Shown here: positions 11,316-22,514 of the stretch, piece by piece
How the letters are laid out: every line of letters begins with the position of its first letter
Position numbering within the stretch: the first letter of the stretch is position 1
Assembly: GCF_004359215.1 (NCBI RefSeq)
Contig: NC_090625.1
Location: 405,489-468,839 of the forward strand
Origin: Bremia lactucae
Lineage: Eukaryota; Oomycota; Peronosporomycetes; Peronosporales; Peronosporaceae
Direction of reading: 5' to 3'
DNA length: 63,351 nt
Notes under the pieces: generated by a model
The model's database searches: none
The model's input: the letters and a program-made list of their open reading frames with translations, nothing else
Told to the model about the DNA's origin: nothing
Program-made: the position numbers and the translations under genes

Positions 11316-12037
11316 GTCCGTACGGATGGTACGGGCGGAGCCGACCAACGTAAATCGTAGGATGCGTTCGCATCCTACGTGGCAATTCTATTGTGTACGG
11401 CTCCGCCCGTACCATCAGTACGTGGCTTCTTCCGAGGACGGATTTCACCACCCTTTTCAAGAATCTCCAAAAGATTCGTGTGATCGTGATCCAGATTCTC
11501 ATGTTGAACCTGAAGTTTCTCATGCCGGTTCCGAATATCCTCGAAACTACAATGACTGACGACATCATCTCATCGCGAACAGCATGATATTTTCGTTCGT
11601 ACTCCAACATGGAGTACGCACTCTTCGAACGGTCTCCCAACCGCTCAATATGGTGAGCCTGCACCGTCTGCTTCAACGAGCGACGCTTGCCGCGCTCGTA
11701 GTCAAGTCCCTCCTCCAAATCATGGAGGAAGTGACCAATTTTTCGATCCTTGACATTAGATCCGACATACGATTCGGAGCTAATTTTCCCTCCTCCACCA
11801 CATCCATTGGTAGATTCCGACGGACGTTTCCTTGTGGAACGTATCCAGAACCACTTTGATGTGAAGGGGCAGCGAACGAGTTATCTTGTTCGCTGGCGTG
11901 GTTATCCACCTTAACATGACAGCTGGGAATCTCGTTCCCAGCTGGTTGCTGACGTTGAGGGCCTCGTCCGTCAGTATGAGGAGACCCACCCGATGGTTCA
12001 GAAGGCCCATCGGAAAACACGCGCCTGGTGCTTGTAA
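11316..12037 (+). pseudogene. Gypsy pol C-terminus with chromodomain, left arm
   Basis: Plus-strand remnant of a chromodomain Gypsy element. It starts in the integrase C-terminus (RLRPYHQY near 11396-11420), passes through a Pro/Ser-rich linker, and ends in a chromodomain around 11810-12037 with GRFLVERIQNHFDVKGQRT and YLVRWRGYPP, the tryptophan-rich core typical of chromoviruses. There is an in-frame stop after YPP and frame changes upstream. Chromodomains are thought to steer integration to heterochromatin. The rest of this element's 5' part is missing. Confidence 0.8.
11326..11413. repeat. Nested hairpin in the integrase C-terminal region
   Basis: An outer inverted repeat, ATGGTACGGGCGGAGCCG against CGGCTCCGCCCGTACCAT, encloses an inner one (GTAGGATGCG, TT, CGCATCCTAC). 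Because of the symmetry both strands encode MVRAEP and RRMR(S/T)HPT. Confidence 0.8.
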
Positions 12038-13054
12038 ATTGATTGCAAAACCTCAATCGCATCACGCATGTCAATAGAGATGCGAGCCCTTCCCCAGGGC
12101 GAAGAAAGGAAGTAAACATCCCATTTCGCTCGTTTCGTGTTGTCGACACAACGCGTAGAGGGATCACCCCACCCGAGACATGAAAGCCCAGCCTCACGTG
12201 ACAACCGATGCAATTTATACTTTGCACCGTTTGGAGTTCGTTTCTCAAACTTAACGCGATTCGCGTTAAGTTTTTGAAACCAGGCCTCGCGTCCAATGTC
12301 ATTGACATTGCGAATGAACGCGCTCCAGGCTTGCATAAGCGATACTTTATCTCGCTTATTGTTGCCACTAAACCAGCGATGCTTAAGAAAGGCATCGAGA
12401 TAAAAATCTTCTCAGCCCGAAAGTTCTTCGCGCTGGGTTCAAGGCCATGTAGCTTTGTCGCAATAAATAAAGGATATTTGTTGTGAGGAGTAGTTTCTTC
12501 AGACAAGCTATTGATTAGACGTTCTGGCAAAAGCCACGGCTTCTTCTCAGGGGCGAGATGAGACATTTTACTGTCTTCACTCCCCTGAGTGGTACCCACT
12601 GAAGCAGGGGTACCACAAGAACTTTTATTACGATGGCTTACGCCATCGTCATCACCTTGCACATAACAGGTGCAGGTGACCGTACGGGAGACGGAACGGG
12701 CGATGAGGGATCATCCTCATCGTCGGATCCAAATAGACTATTAACTCGTCTATCAGAATGAGCCCTCTCATTCGAAGGCTCATAATCAGCCGCCTGACGG
12801 GTATCAGGCGACTGTTCCATCCTCCCCGAGTCGGCCATTTCGTCCGACTCGCACTCATAATCGACCTCTAAAGAGGGGTCGTACTCACGTGGTGAATCAC
12901 CACGTGCACTCGCAACACCAAGTGTTGTGCGAGTGGAAGACACTACGGTAGACGGAACGTCTACCGCAAGAGATAACAATGCGTCACCCGCGGCTGCACG
13001 AACCGCAGCCGAAGGTTCAACACTATCCTCACCCCGCATGAATTGTTCCTTCAT
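11450..13054 (-). pseudogene. Antisense ORF of the left LTR-A element, broken
   Basis: Encoded opposite to the element's own pol. It begins at an ATG at 13054, 120 bases inside the 3' LTR. Order: a Ser/Pro/Asp-rich N-terminus containing YDPSLEVDYECESDEMADSG and SLFGSDDEDDPSSPVPSPV; a globular-looking part with KPWLLPERL, NKYPLFIATKLHGL and WSAFIRNVNDIGREAW; and a basic coiled coil (ERGKRRSLKQTVQAHHIERL). Indels break the frame near 12660, 12420 and 11560. The right arm (14073-15690) carries a diverged copy of the same protein. Function unknown; I do not recognise the family. Confidence 0.6.
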
Positions 13055-13173
13055 GCGATGGAATTTAAAATGATGGATCTGACCAATCAAAATCATTTTA
13101 AAAATTAAGTGGTCATTTAGCGACCACTCCACCTAATGACATTCAGAGTGATTGTCGTTTAAGGGAGGGGTGA

Positions 13174-13623
13174 TGTAACGGGGTGTATCGTTACATGAAA
13201 TTAACAATAAAAGATTGTTAATTAATATTATCCAAAAGGTAGATAATATTTGGAGGAAATTACTTTAAATAGTAATTTCCTGAATTCTTATCCATAAATA
13301 GGTATAGACCATTATGTCTATTTATTCCGCAGACTAATCAGCTGTAGAAGTAATCAAAGAGAGTTACGAGATAAGATAGATAAGAATTCATTTACATGTT
13401 TAGTATTAGTTTATAGTTAAGACAACATTTACAAAGATAGATTAACAAGACACTTAACTATATTAATACAGTTTTCATTTTTACACTCTTAAGCTAACTT
13501 GCCTTAGAGAAGTCTTCCTCTATACGTACAGTGTACGTCACCTAACGAGAGGCACCACTCACATCTGAAGCAGTGTGAAGTGGACTTGTACTGAAACAGT
13601 ACAAGTCGCAGTGCCCCGTTACA
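13174..13623 (+). repeat. LTR-A, plus sense, 3' LTR of the left element, complete
   Basis: 450 bases from TGTAACGGGGTGTATCG to GCCCCGTTACA. It is preceded by the purine tract AAGGGAGGGG, as expected for a 3' LTR on the plus strand. It is the most complete LTR-A in the window and defines the family. Confidence 0.85.
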
Positions 13624-13955
13624 CTTCTCTTGAAGACAAATACCTTAAACAGGGTTAAATGAAAACTGTATTAATATGATTAAGTTTCTCCTTCTTTCTA
13701 TCTGGTAAGGCTAACTTTATTATAAACTAATACTAAACACGGAATTGAAATCTTATCTGCCTCTCTCTGTTTGCTTACGTTTACAGCTGATTAGTTTGCG
13801 GGATAAATAGATATAACGGCTTATACCTATATATGGATAAGATTTCCGAGCATTACTATATAAAGTAATCTTCTCCAAATATTATCTATCTCTTAGATAA
13901 TATATTAATTAACAACCCTAAGTGTTAATTTCATGTAACGACACACCCCGTTACA
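13624..13955 (-). repeat. LTR-A, minus sense, 3' LTR of the right element, truncated
   Basis: Reverse complement of LTR-A lacking its last 110 or so bases. It ends on the plus strand in CACACCCCGTTACA, followed by the complement of a purine tract (TCACTCCTTCCTT). It directly abuts the left 3' LTR, so two 3' LTRs face each other. Confidence 0.8.
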
Positions 13956-14072
13956 TCACTCCTTCCTTAAACGACAATCACTCTGATTGTCATTGGATGG
14001 AGTGGTTACTATGTGACCACTACATTTAAATATGATGTTGATTGGTCAGAACCATAATTTAAATTCCATCGC

Positions 14073-15690
14073 ATGAAGAATAAATCCATGCGGGGTGCTG
14101 GTAGTGCGGAGCCTTCGGCTGCGGCTCGTGCAGCCGCGGGTGACGCACCGTTATCTCTTGCGGCAGACGTTCCGTCTGCCGTAGTATCTTTCACTCGTGC
14201 AACACTAGATGTTGCGGGTGCACGTGGTGATTCACCACGTGAATACGACCCCTCTTTGGAGGTCGACTACAATTGCGAGTCGGACGGAATGGCCGACTCG
14301 GGTAGAATAGAACAGTCGCCTGATAAACGTCAGGCGGATGACTATGAGCCTTCGAATGAGAAGGCTCATTCTGATCGACGAGTTAATAGTCTATTTGGTT
14401 CCGACGATGATGATGATCCCTCATCGCCCGTTCCGTCTCCCGTACGGTCACCTGCACCTGTTACTGTGCAAGGTGATGACGATGGCGTAAGCCATCGTAA
14501 GAAAAGTTCTTGTGGTACCCCTGCTTTGATGGTACCACTCAGGGGAATAAAGACAATAGAATGTCTAATCTCGCCTTTGAAAAGAAGCCGTGGCTTTTAC
14601 CCGAACGGCTAGTCAATAACTTGTCTGGAGAGACTATCCTCACAATAAATATCCCTTATTTATTGCGACAAAGCTTCATGGCCTTGATCCCAGCACGAAG
14701 AACTTTCGCGCTGAGGAAGACTTTTATCTCGATGCTTTTTTCAAGCATCGATGGTATAGTAGCAACAATAAGCGAGATAATGTCTCGCTTATGCAAGTCT
14801 GGAGCGCGTTCATTCGCAATGTCAAAGACATTGGACGCGAAGCCTGGCTTCAAAAACTTAACACGATTCGCGTTAAGTTTCAGAAACGAACACTAACCGG
14901 TGCAAAGTATAAATTGCATCGGTTTTCACGTGTGGCTGGGCTTCCATTCCTCACGTGGGATGATCCCTGTCCGTGTTGTGTTGACAACTTGAAGAGGGTA
15001 TAAGGGGATGTCTATTCCATTTCTTCGCCCTGAGGAAGGAATCGCATCTCTATTGAGTTGCGTGATACGATTGACGTTTTGCAATCGATTTACAAGCGCC
15101 AGGGGCGCGTGTTTTCCGACGGGCCTTCTGAACCATCGGATGGGTCTCGTCATACTGATGGACGAGGCTCTCAACGTCAGCAACCAGCTGGGAACGAGGC
15201 CCCCAGCTGTCATGTGAAGGTGGATAACCGCGCCAGCGAACAAGATAACTCGTTCGCTGCCCCTTCACATCACGGTGGTCCTGGAACCGTTCCACAAGGA
15301 AACGTTGACCACCGTAGGAATCCACCAATTGTTGTGGCGGCGGAGGAAAAATAAGATTCGAACCGTGTGTCGGGTCAAGAGTCGAAAATCGACAAAATCG
15401 ATCGCTTTCTCCATGATTTGGAGGAGGGACTTGACCACGAGCGTGGCAAGCGTCGCTCGTTGGAGCAGACGGTGCAGGCTCATCATATAGAACGGTTGGA
15501 AGACCGTTCGAAGAGTGCGTACTCCATGTTGGAGTACGAACGGAAATATCACGCTCTTCGTGATGAGCTGTTGTCAGCTCATCGCAGTTTCAAGGAAACT
15601 CGGAACCGGCATAAGAAACTCCAGATTCAACATGGGAATCTGGTTCGCGACCACAAGAATCTTTTAGGGATTGTTGAAAAGGGTGGTTAA
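14073..15690 (+). pseudogene. Antisense ORF of the right LTR-A element, broken
   Basis: Runs on the strand opposite to pol, from an ATG at 14073 to about 15690 (some 540 codons if the frames are followed). N-terminus: acidic, Ser/Pro-rich, with EYDPSLEVDYNCESDGMADSG. Middle: KPWLLPERLVNNL, then WSAFIRNVKDIGREAW, GAKYKLHR and DDPCPCCVDN. C-terminus: charged coiled coil (DLEEGLDHERGKRRSLEQ onward). Frame changes lie near 14510 and between about 14640 and 14790; from 14791 to 15690 one frame is held with three in-frame stops. It overlaps the minus-strand chromodomain and the integrase tail, and both strands read sensibly there. About 1 kb (14.07-15.05 kb) is used only by this ORF. Confidence 0.6.
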
Positions 15691-17372
15691 ATCCGTCCTC
15701 GGAAGAAACCGCGTACTGATGGTACGGGTGGAGCCGACCAACGTAAAACGTAGGATGCGTTCGCATCCTACGTGGCAATTCTATTGTGTTCGCATTGCCT
15801 CTGCGATGCAGTACACGGAAAGGTCCAATGAACTTAAGTAGGATCTTGCTGCTACCCGCATTAGTGACTACACGCTTTAAATAGGTTTACCGTAGAGAGT
15901 AGCAAGAGATCATTAATTTTAAATGAATGAACATTTGCTCTTCCATGTTTGTCTGCATTCCGTTCTGACGGTCCACTGCGTTAGCAATGCAATCCTGAAT
16001 GAAACGGATTATTGATTCTCGAGTTAGCATAAATTCTTCTGCTGACTCATTTGTTTTGTCTTTTTGAGTACGCTTTGTGCACACTGCCATGAGATTTTTC
16101 TCATCTTCGATGTCAATTGTTTCGACATCGACATCATTCGCGTCGTTGTTAACTTCGCCGCGTGATGAGCATGAGCCAGAAATGGTTGTTGTTCGTGCGA
16201 GTCCCCCCCCCTTAAACAAGAGGATCCCTCTAGTTGGATGAGCATGCGTGGATGGCGGAAGCCATTCGCGAAGAACGGTGTATGTGTTGTAGAAGCATGC
16301 ACCGAATCATTGATGGCAAATTCGACCATCGGTAAAAACTCGCTCCAATTCGGATACGATTAGACGTAACCTCAATGTCTCTCTTAGAGGACGCGATTTA
16401 CGCGTTCCGTCTGGCCATCTGTGTCTGGATGATCAGCAGTTGACGTAGTCAGTCATGTTCCGAGAGATCGGAACACGGATTGACAAAACTCCGCCGTAAA
16501 CTGTGGATCTGTATCCGGGACCAATTCACGGGGTAACCCGTGGAGTTTGATACCGTGTCGATAAAGCCACGGGCACAGCCCGGAGCCGTGATCGACTCAG
16601 GTACTTCAGCATGATGTACCCTCTTGCTGAATCTGTCTACAAAAACAAGAATTTTATTGTTTTTTGTGATCGTCTTAGGGAAATCCGAAGACGAAGTCTA
16701 AAGATACGGACTGCCAACACTCTGCCGGAAGTGGTAGAATTTGGAGAGGCACACGGGATGAAGGGCTAGGCTTCACCCGTTGACATACCTAACAAGCACG
16801 AATGTACTTGCGCACGAGCTGATACTGGCAGGGCCAGTAAAAGTCGCGACTTACTGTGAGGTAAGTCTTCTCACGTCCACGATGCTCACTCGTTGGAGCA
16901 TCGTGACACTCATACCTTTTCGCAAGCGCAAATCATTGTGAGTTGGGACGACGACACGGAGTGTCGCCGGCAACGGCTGTGTAATACAATAAGCCATTGC
17001 GTGTTGTAAACCGATCGGATGACGATCGATATAAAGCCGGTAAATCTTTAAGAGATTTATTTGTATGGATTCGTCAGATGATCCATTAAACGCAGAAGGT
17101 CTTTATTTTCTGTGTAGGCTTTCTTTATGTCATCAAACAAGGTTGATGACGGAACACTTGACATTAGTGTTGCAATTGTGGGATTATTTTCACTGTTGGA
17201 ATGCGCAGCCGGCTCGAGATCAGGTCGGCGTGATAACGCATCAGCGACGACATTAAGTCTTCCTGGTTTATATTCCACGGAGAAATTATACTCCGCGAAG
17301 AAGGATAGCCACATCGCCATTCTTTGCGAGAGGTGTGGGCTGTTTACGGCCGTGCGTAATGACGCATGGTCC
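15050..17372 (-). pseudogene. Gypsy pol (RNase H, integrase, chromodomain), right element
   Basis: Read right to left: the end of RNase H (WLSFFAEYNFSVEYKPGRLNVVADALSRR, 17057-17320), a frameshifted integrase core (SVHASTTHTPFF, 16024-16329, and scraps to about 16620), the integrase C-terminus (PRRMRTHPTFYVGRLHPYHQY, 15590-15778), a Pro-rich linker, and a chromodomain at 15050-15328 (GGQRFLVERF, SYLVRWRGYPP, SWGPRSQLV). The 5' part (RT, PR, gag) is lost in the gap at 17373. Its 3' LTR is the one at 13624. Confidence 0.82.
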
Positions 17373-17472
17373 NNNNNNNNNNNNNNNNNNNNNNNNNNNN
17401 NNNNNNNNNNNNNNNNNNNNNNNNNNNNNNNNNNNNNNNNNNNNNNNNNNNNNNNNNNNNNNNNNNNNNNNN
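17373..17472. other. Assembly gap (100 N)
   Basis: Placeholder-size N run inside a Gypsy element. Sequence to its right is an LTR-A in the opposite sense to the pol on its left, so the join may not be real. Confidence 0.99.
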
Positions 17473-17694
17473 TTTGTATTAGTTTATAATTAAGTTAGTA
17501 TTAAGTAGATAGACAAGAAGAACTTAATTATATTAATACAGTTTTCATTTAACCCTCTTTAGAGCAAGTGTTTTAAAGAGAAGACTTCCTCTGTACGTAC
17601 TAGTGTACGTGAAGTGACGTGAGGCACCACTCGCACTGAGGCAGTGCGAAGTGGACTTGTACTGAAGCAGTACAAGTCGTAGTGCCCCATTACA
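17473..17694 (+). repeat. LTR-A 3' half, plus sense
   Basis: Starts within the TTTGTATTAGTTTATAATTAAG body of LTR-A and ends AGTGCCCCATTACA; the consensus end is CCCCGTTACA. Confidence 0.8.
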
Positions 17695-20069
17695 TCGAGT
17701 GCATACGCACTGTCAGGTCAGGCTTGGATTTTCGGTGGTACTGCCCAACACAATGGTGCTGGTAAGATGTCAACATTATGCCGTACGGATATCAGAGCCG
17801 TGAAACCGAACTGCACTCTGTTATCATACGACACAATAATAACTTATGCCATGAAAGGTGTCGGAACGATTATAATTGCGAAGCGGAATTTCCAGTGTGG
17901 CTGCACTAGATCGTTCAGCTATGTCCGTTCAACGCGTCGCCATCCAAATGAGACATTATATGGTTTCATCGACTGCCTTTAGCACACGAGGTAAGTTAAA
18001 AGCTCAATTCAGAACGTGCGAGAACCTTTTGCAAACTTCATTTCAAATTCGGAGCGCTGGTAATGAGAAGAGCTTAGCTTTGGAATCTTTGGAGCTCTTA
18101 AAGCTGAGCCAGCGGCCAATGCATACTGGTCTTGATGCTTGAGGGGCATTATTAGGGTTACCTCAAGCAGATGAAAATTCAACTAAACACATTCTACAAT
18201 TGCCATGCTCACTTAATACTACGCGTCTGGCAGCTAAGCCATTGTAAACTTTAGGTGTATTTAGGGCAAACAGAATTTTAAAAATATCAAGACAGTCATC
18301 GTCAAGCTGGCGACTGGAAATGATATGGAAATCCACCGAAACGTTATTAGACCTATGGAACAGACTTAATGTGGTACATTAATGTGCTGCGTTTAAGACG
18401 ATATTTCTTTGCTGTGAAGGATACATATTAATGTACTTAAATTAAAGAACACGTTTCAAAAAACTGCATTAAGGGCGTTTTAAGTTTCGGCTCTTGTGAA
18501 CGTGCGCGATAGAAAAGTCTGATTTTTTCATCGAGGAGCCGGTTTTGTTTGAACCCGGACATAGAATAGAAGAGTAAATTAGGGCTCTAATCATTCCAAA
18601 GAATGGCAAAAATGCAGCTAACAGGGGTGCCAAGAGGTTGTGCACCATTGCAGTAAAGCAGTGTCAACCATCGCATAAAGGCCTGATGGACAAACTAAGA
18701 CTATTTAATACGGCGCCAGGAATTTTATAATAATTGGTAAGGTAAGAGACTCGGTAACCACTAGCTGATAGTCAGTCGTCAATGTGGCGTTGAGAAAAGA
18801 AACCTGCTTGACACGACTGTGAGATGGTCGCTCAAAGTAGAGAATTTAGTACACAAGAGGACGGAGTATAAACGGGTTAATGGAGTCAAGAAACTTTTAA
18901 CTTTACTAAATGGGGTCAATAAGCCGCTTCTAGAGCTTAACTCGCTGTTGGAGTACGACGAAATGTCTTTTGAGAACTTTACAGACGCTTTGCAGGGAGG
19001 TGATTGCGCCAATTGATCGTAAACGGATGAAATGTTGCTGCTCTCATGCTGATAAATTATTATGTTGTGGACGAAGATTTCATGTCGGTTGTTTGCGGCA
19101 GAACAAACTTTATGTCACGGATCAGAAAAGATATGGAAATCAAAGTAATAAGAAGAACGAGAATATGGTTTAGGAGCACTCTAATTTTTGATTTAGCAAA
19201 ATAACAATTGGACTACAACCGGATCAAAGATCACAGCATGATGTCGATCTTGTGCTGCGCTCTTCGATCCGTTTGTAGTGGCCGGCGCAAGGTATTGTGC
19301 CAGTTAGCAGTGAGTCTTGCCAATAAAGGGCATTTAAATTCTTTTGTAGTTAAGTGCAAGCAGGAGGCTGGGCGACATTCGAGTCAGGTTGAAGTTAATT
19401 TGACTGACGGAACTGCTTCAGTACTGGAAGCTACACTGATAAAACGTGTCCCCGAAAACTTCACGTACACGACGTGCAGAGGAAGGTTGTAAAGTTGCTA
19501 AGCAATTGGAGGTAAATACTAAGGAAGTCTCACTGAAAAAAGGAGCTCTGTATTGATATAGAAATCCACTATTCAGCACTCACTTTTCGCTTATCACCAC
19601 TCACCCACCATTTTGAAGAACTGTGATTTACTGAATAAATTATTAGAGTTTAAAATACTTTTGCTTGCGTTCCAACGAACGCTCTTTATTAATATTCCGA
19701 TATACAACATTCGGAACACCACTTAAAGTAGCATGGATCGTTACCAAGAATTCGCCTTACCACCAGTCTAGAAATTGCGCGTGCTGCTATAATTTACGAC
19801 TTGTTGATTAAGGGAAGGAAACATTGTGACTGGTCTGCACACTAGTGGAGTTGGCAACAATAGAGAAGGTGCCACCAAAGTTTTTATCATGCGCACCAAT
19901 AGCTGCAGCAAACTACGCATTTAATCAACGCAAGCGTGCTCGAGCCCGACGTGGAACAGGCTGTTTGTTTAACTTTGCACCAGCGCGTGTTTAACAATAA
20001 TGTCTCTGGGTAGTTGAAATTAGCATCCAGGATCACAATCACGAACCCTTTACCGACCAGCCATTCATC
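17695..20069. other. Relic sequence, no recognisable gene
   Basis: AT-rich with many stops. Plus-strand ORFs at about 18819-19016, 18970-19173 (Cys-rich, MKCCCSHADKLLCCGRRFHVGC) and 19208-19492 look like pieces of one decayed protein; I cannot name it. No RNA gene seen. Confidence 0.4.
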
Positions 20070-21640
20070 CACAAGGATGCGCGCTGACAGAAGAGCAACG
20101 GAAAGAAGTAATCAAAGCTGCAGTTGATCTACAGAAACCTGTCCGAATAGTGGCCGCAATGCGCCGTAGTGGGGTTGCAATATAACCCCCGAGATGTTTA
20201 CAATGTCAAACAAGTAGAGCGTCTGCGTATCCTAGCTAGTCGTTCCCGCTTATTGCTCTTCTTAATGGCCTTCGTAATCTCCCTGATGCAGCTTATTTGG
20301 TAAATTTAATGCTCAACAAAAAATTAACGCATTTACCGATCAGTCCCCCTTCCGCTAAAACAATGTGACGTCGATTTAATGCTGGAAAGGTTTGGTTGAT
20401 CGACTCACCGTACATCACCAACCGTTTTAAATTGTGTTTGATGCACGTTGTTGGAGTAACAGCCACGCCTCAAACATTTATCTTTGCCTACTGTTTCATG
20501 GCTGGGGAAAGTGCAGAAAATTACCTTTGGGCGTCACGGCATTTGTCACTGAAATGACCTCGACGAATGCCCTGTCGACTGTAAATTTGACATCGACAAC
20601 GTCATATTCCTTTTTTGTCAGTTGCACAACTGCAAAAAATATTTGCCCGGCAGCGATTGACCTTTGCAGCCTTTAAAGCTATTGAAGAGCACTGGAACAG
20701 CTTGGTGTGATCGAAAATGGCAGCTTTCATACAATCGACAATTGACTAAAGTGAAAGAGATTTTCTCGCCATGTCATGGTTTATCTTGAGGAAACATGGC
20801 TGCTGCACAATGACCCGATCTGTACCAGTGTTTACATGAGATACGCTGCCTTTTGTCATACAAGAACTTCGCGCGTGGAATGCGCGCAGTCAAGTCATGG
20901 ATAACTGCGAGTAAAGGGAATTTGTTAACGGGTGCTTGCCAGCTTGCTTGTGATAATCAGCTTGCAACTATCAGATTGCAAAAAGGTCAGGAGCGGGCGT
21001 CAACAAGTCTTGGATAAGGAACGGTCTCTTTGCCATTACCGGCAAGGTTTCTGCTGCAGCTTCAAAAGTAGCGTTCAAAGAATACAAGCTGCAACTCGGT
21101 ACATCTCTAGAAAAGAAGTAAAAGAACAATGTGAATTGTCAAGTATGTTGACTTCGATCATTGATATACCGTGCAGGCACAAGGTTCGACAAGCAGCCGC
21201 AAAAGCAGCAGCACAGGGTGGTAAGCCTCCAAAAAAAAATTATACACTGGTGGCACGGTGCAGCCTCCTCAACAAGAAGTTATGTATGTAGCACTCACAT
21301 TAATTGGGGAAGGAATGAAGCGCATCAAATAAAATTGTGGAGAGGGACCTCATACAGGCAGCGAGTTATCGTAGACCAGCTAGATGTGCTTCCGGCAGCG
21401 AAGTCTTCAATGTATCCGTCTAGTATGGTCGCGGGCATCCTTCCGGTGCTCTTGGATACCTGCTGGAACATCAATTGCAAAGCTCTACTTGGCGGGATCC
21501 ATCGCAGTTTATAGAATAAGAAATTCTTTGCGGCCTGTACGTCGATGCTACAACTGCGGAGAAGCAGGGCACAAAAGAAGATGATGTCGGCAACCTCTTC
21601 CATCTCGCGCAGTGATTACATTAGTAACTCTTGATGCTCT
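20070..21640 (+). mobile_element. MULE-like transposase relic with CCHC knuckle
   Basis: Translated across stops, the plus strand gives LTEEQRKEVIKAAVDLQKP, then TPQTFIFAYCFMAGESAENYLWALRHL, which resembles the central part of Mutator-like (FAR1-type) transposases (a phrase of the FAYC-M-GESxExYxWAL type). Near 21540-21590 there is a CYNCGEAGHK zinc knuckle with a stop inside its last spacer. The remaining sequence is too decayed to define ends or terminal repeats. Assignment rests on one conserved block, so it is tentative. Confidence 0.45.
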
Positions 21641-22245
21641 CAGTGCTGAGGACGAAAGGGACCATTTTAGAAACCCATCAAACGTAAATGAGCAGTACCT
21701 GGAGATAGTTCAATAAGCTTATTTGCTAGTTATTAGGGAAACAAGGAGAAATCCAACATAGCTATCTTGATCGCTGAGATTTGGGCATGCGAGACTTTGG
21801 GACAGAAAAACGCTCGTAGAAGACGTGGATACAGTCACCACTTAGTCCGAAACAGGTTCAAAACGGCCCAAACATGTTCAAATCGGCCGAAACGAAGAAA
21901 CCGTAGAGCACTAGCTCCTCAAAATCGGATTTAACTAATATGAGAAATTGCGCTGGAGGTATGGATCAAGTTGTGTCTTCAAAAAAATGGCAGAAGCCAG
22001 TACTGGCCCATCTTGAGCACAGCAAGCGAAGGCGGCCCAATGCGTGGAAGTTGTGTCGGCGAAGATCAACCTTTATACAGTAATAACTAAAAAGTAGTTT
22101 AGTATATGGCTACTTTTCATCGATTATGATTTGACATTAAATATTAAATTTGTTTAATACTGTTTATTGGCGGGTGAGTGCTGATTAGCGAATATTGAGC
22201 GGTGAATAGTGGCTCCCCAAATATACTAAGCTCCTAAGTACTAAT
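21641..22245. other. Flank of the Copia insertion, nothing recognised
   Basis: Unassigned AT-rich sequence. It ends in CTAAT, the left target duplication of the Copia element. Confidence 0.5.
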
Positions 22246-22514
22246 TGTTAGCACTTGGCGTTGATAAAGACAATTTGATTCTTTATTAACATGTTATATC
22301 CTCCTAGCTACCTTGTATCTTGCGCCTTCTGCTCCAACCATTCCACAATGATTGGTTGCTAGCCCACTCCACTTCCTATTTTCGCAAACTAGGCGAAAGA
22401 AATGTAACGGCCGGCGCCAATCGCATACTCACGTGTCCATCCACGACACCACAAATCCGTCATCATCTTCCGTATCCACCTTCCAGCACCATCTTCCACG
22501 CTCACCTTCCAACA
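22246..22514 (-). repeat. Copia 3' LTR
   Basis: Plus-strand sequence starts TGTTAGCACTTGGCG and ends TTCCAACA. It shares GTTATATCCTCCTAGCT and the overall layout with the right LTR. The two LTRs differ considerably, suggesting an old insertion. Confidence 0.8.

Larger units (their letters stand above)
11316..15790. repeat. 4.5-kb imperfect palindrome of two Gypsy 3' ends
   Basis: Left arm about 11316-13623 and right arm about 13624-15790 are inverted copies. Each holds, from outside in, the integrase C-terminus, linker, chromodomain, antisense ORF, purine tract and LTR-A. The antisense proteins of the two arms differ at roughly one residue in eight by eye, so the arms are old or came from two family members. 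Confidence 0.85.
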
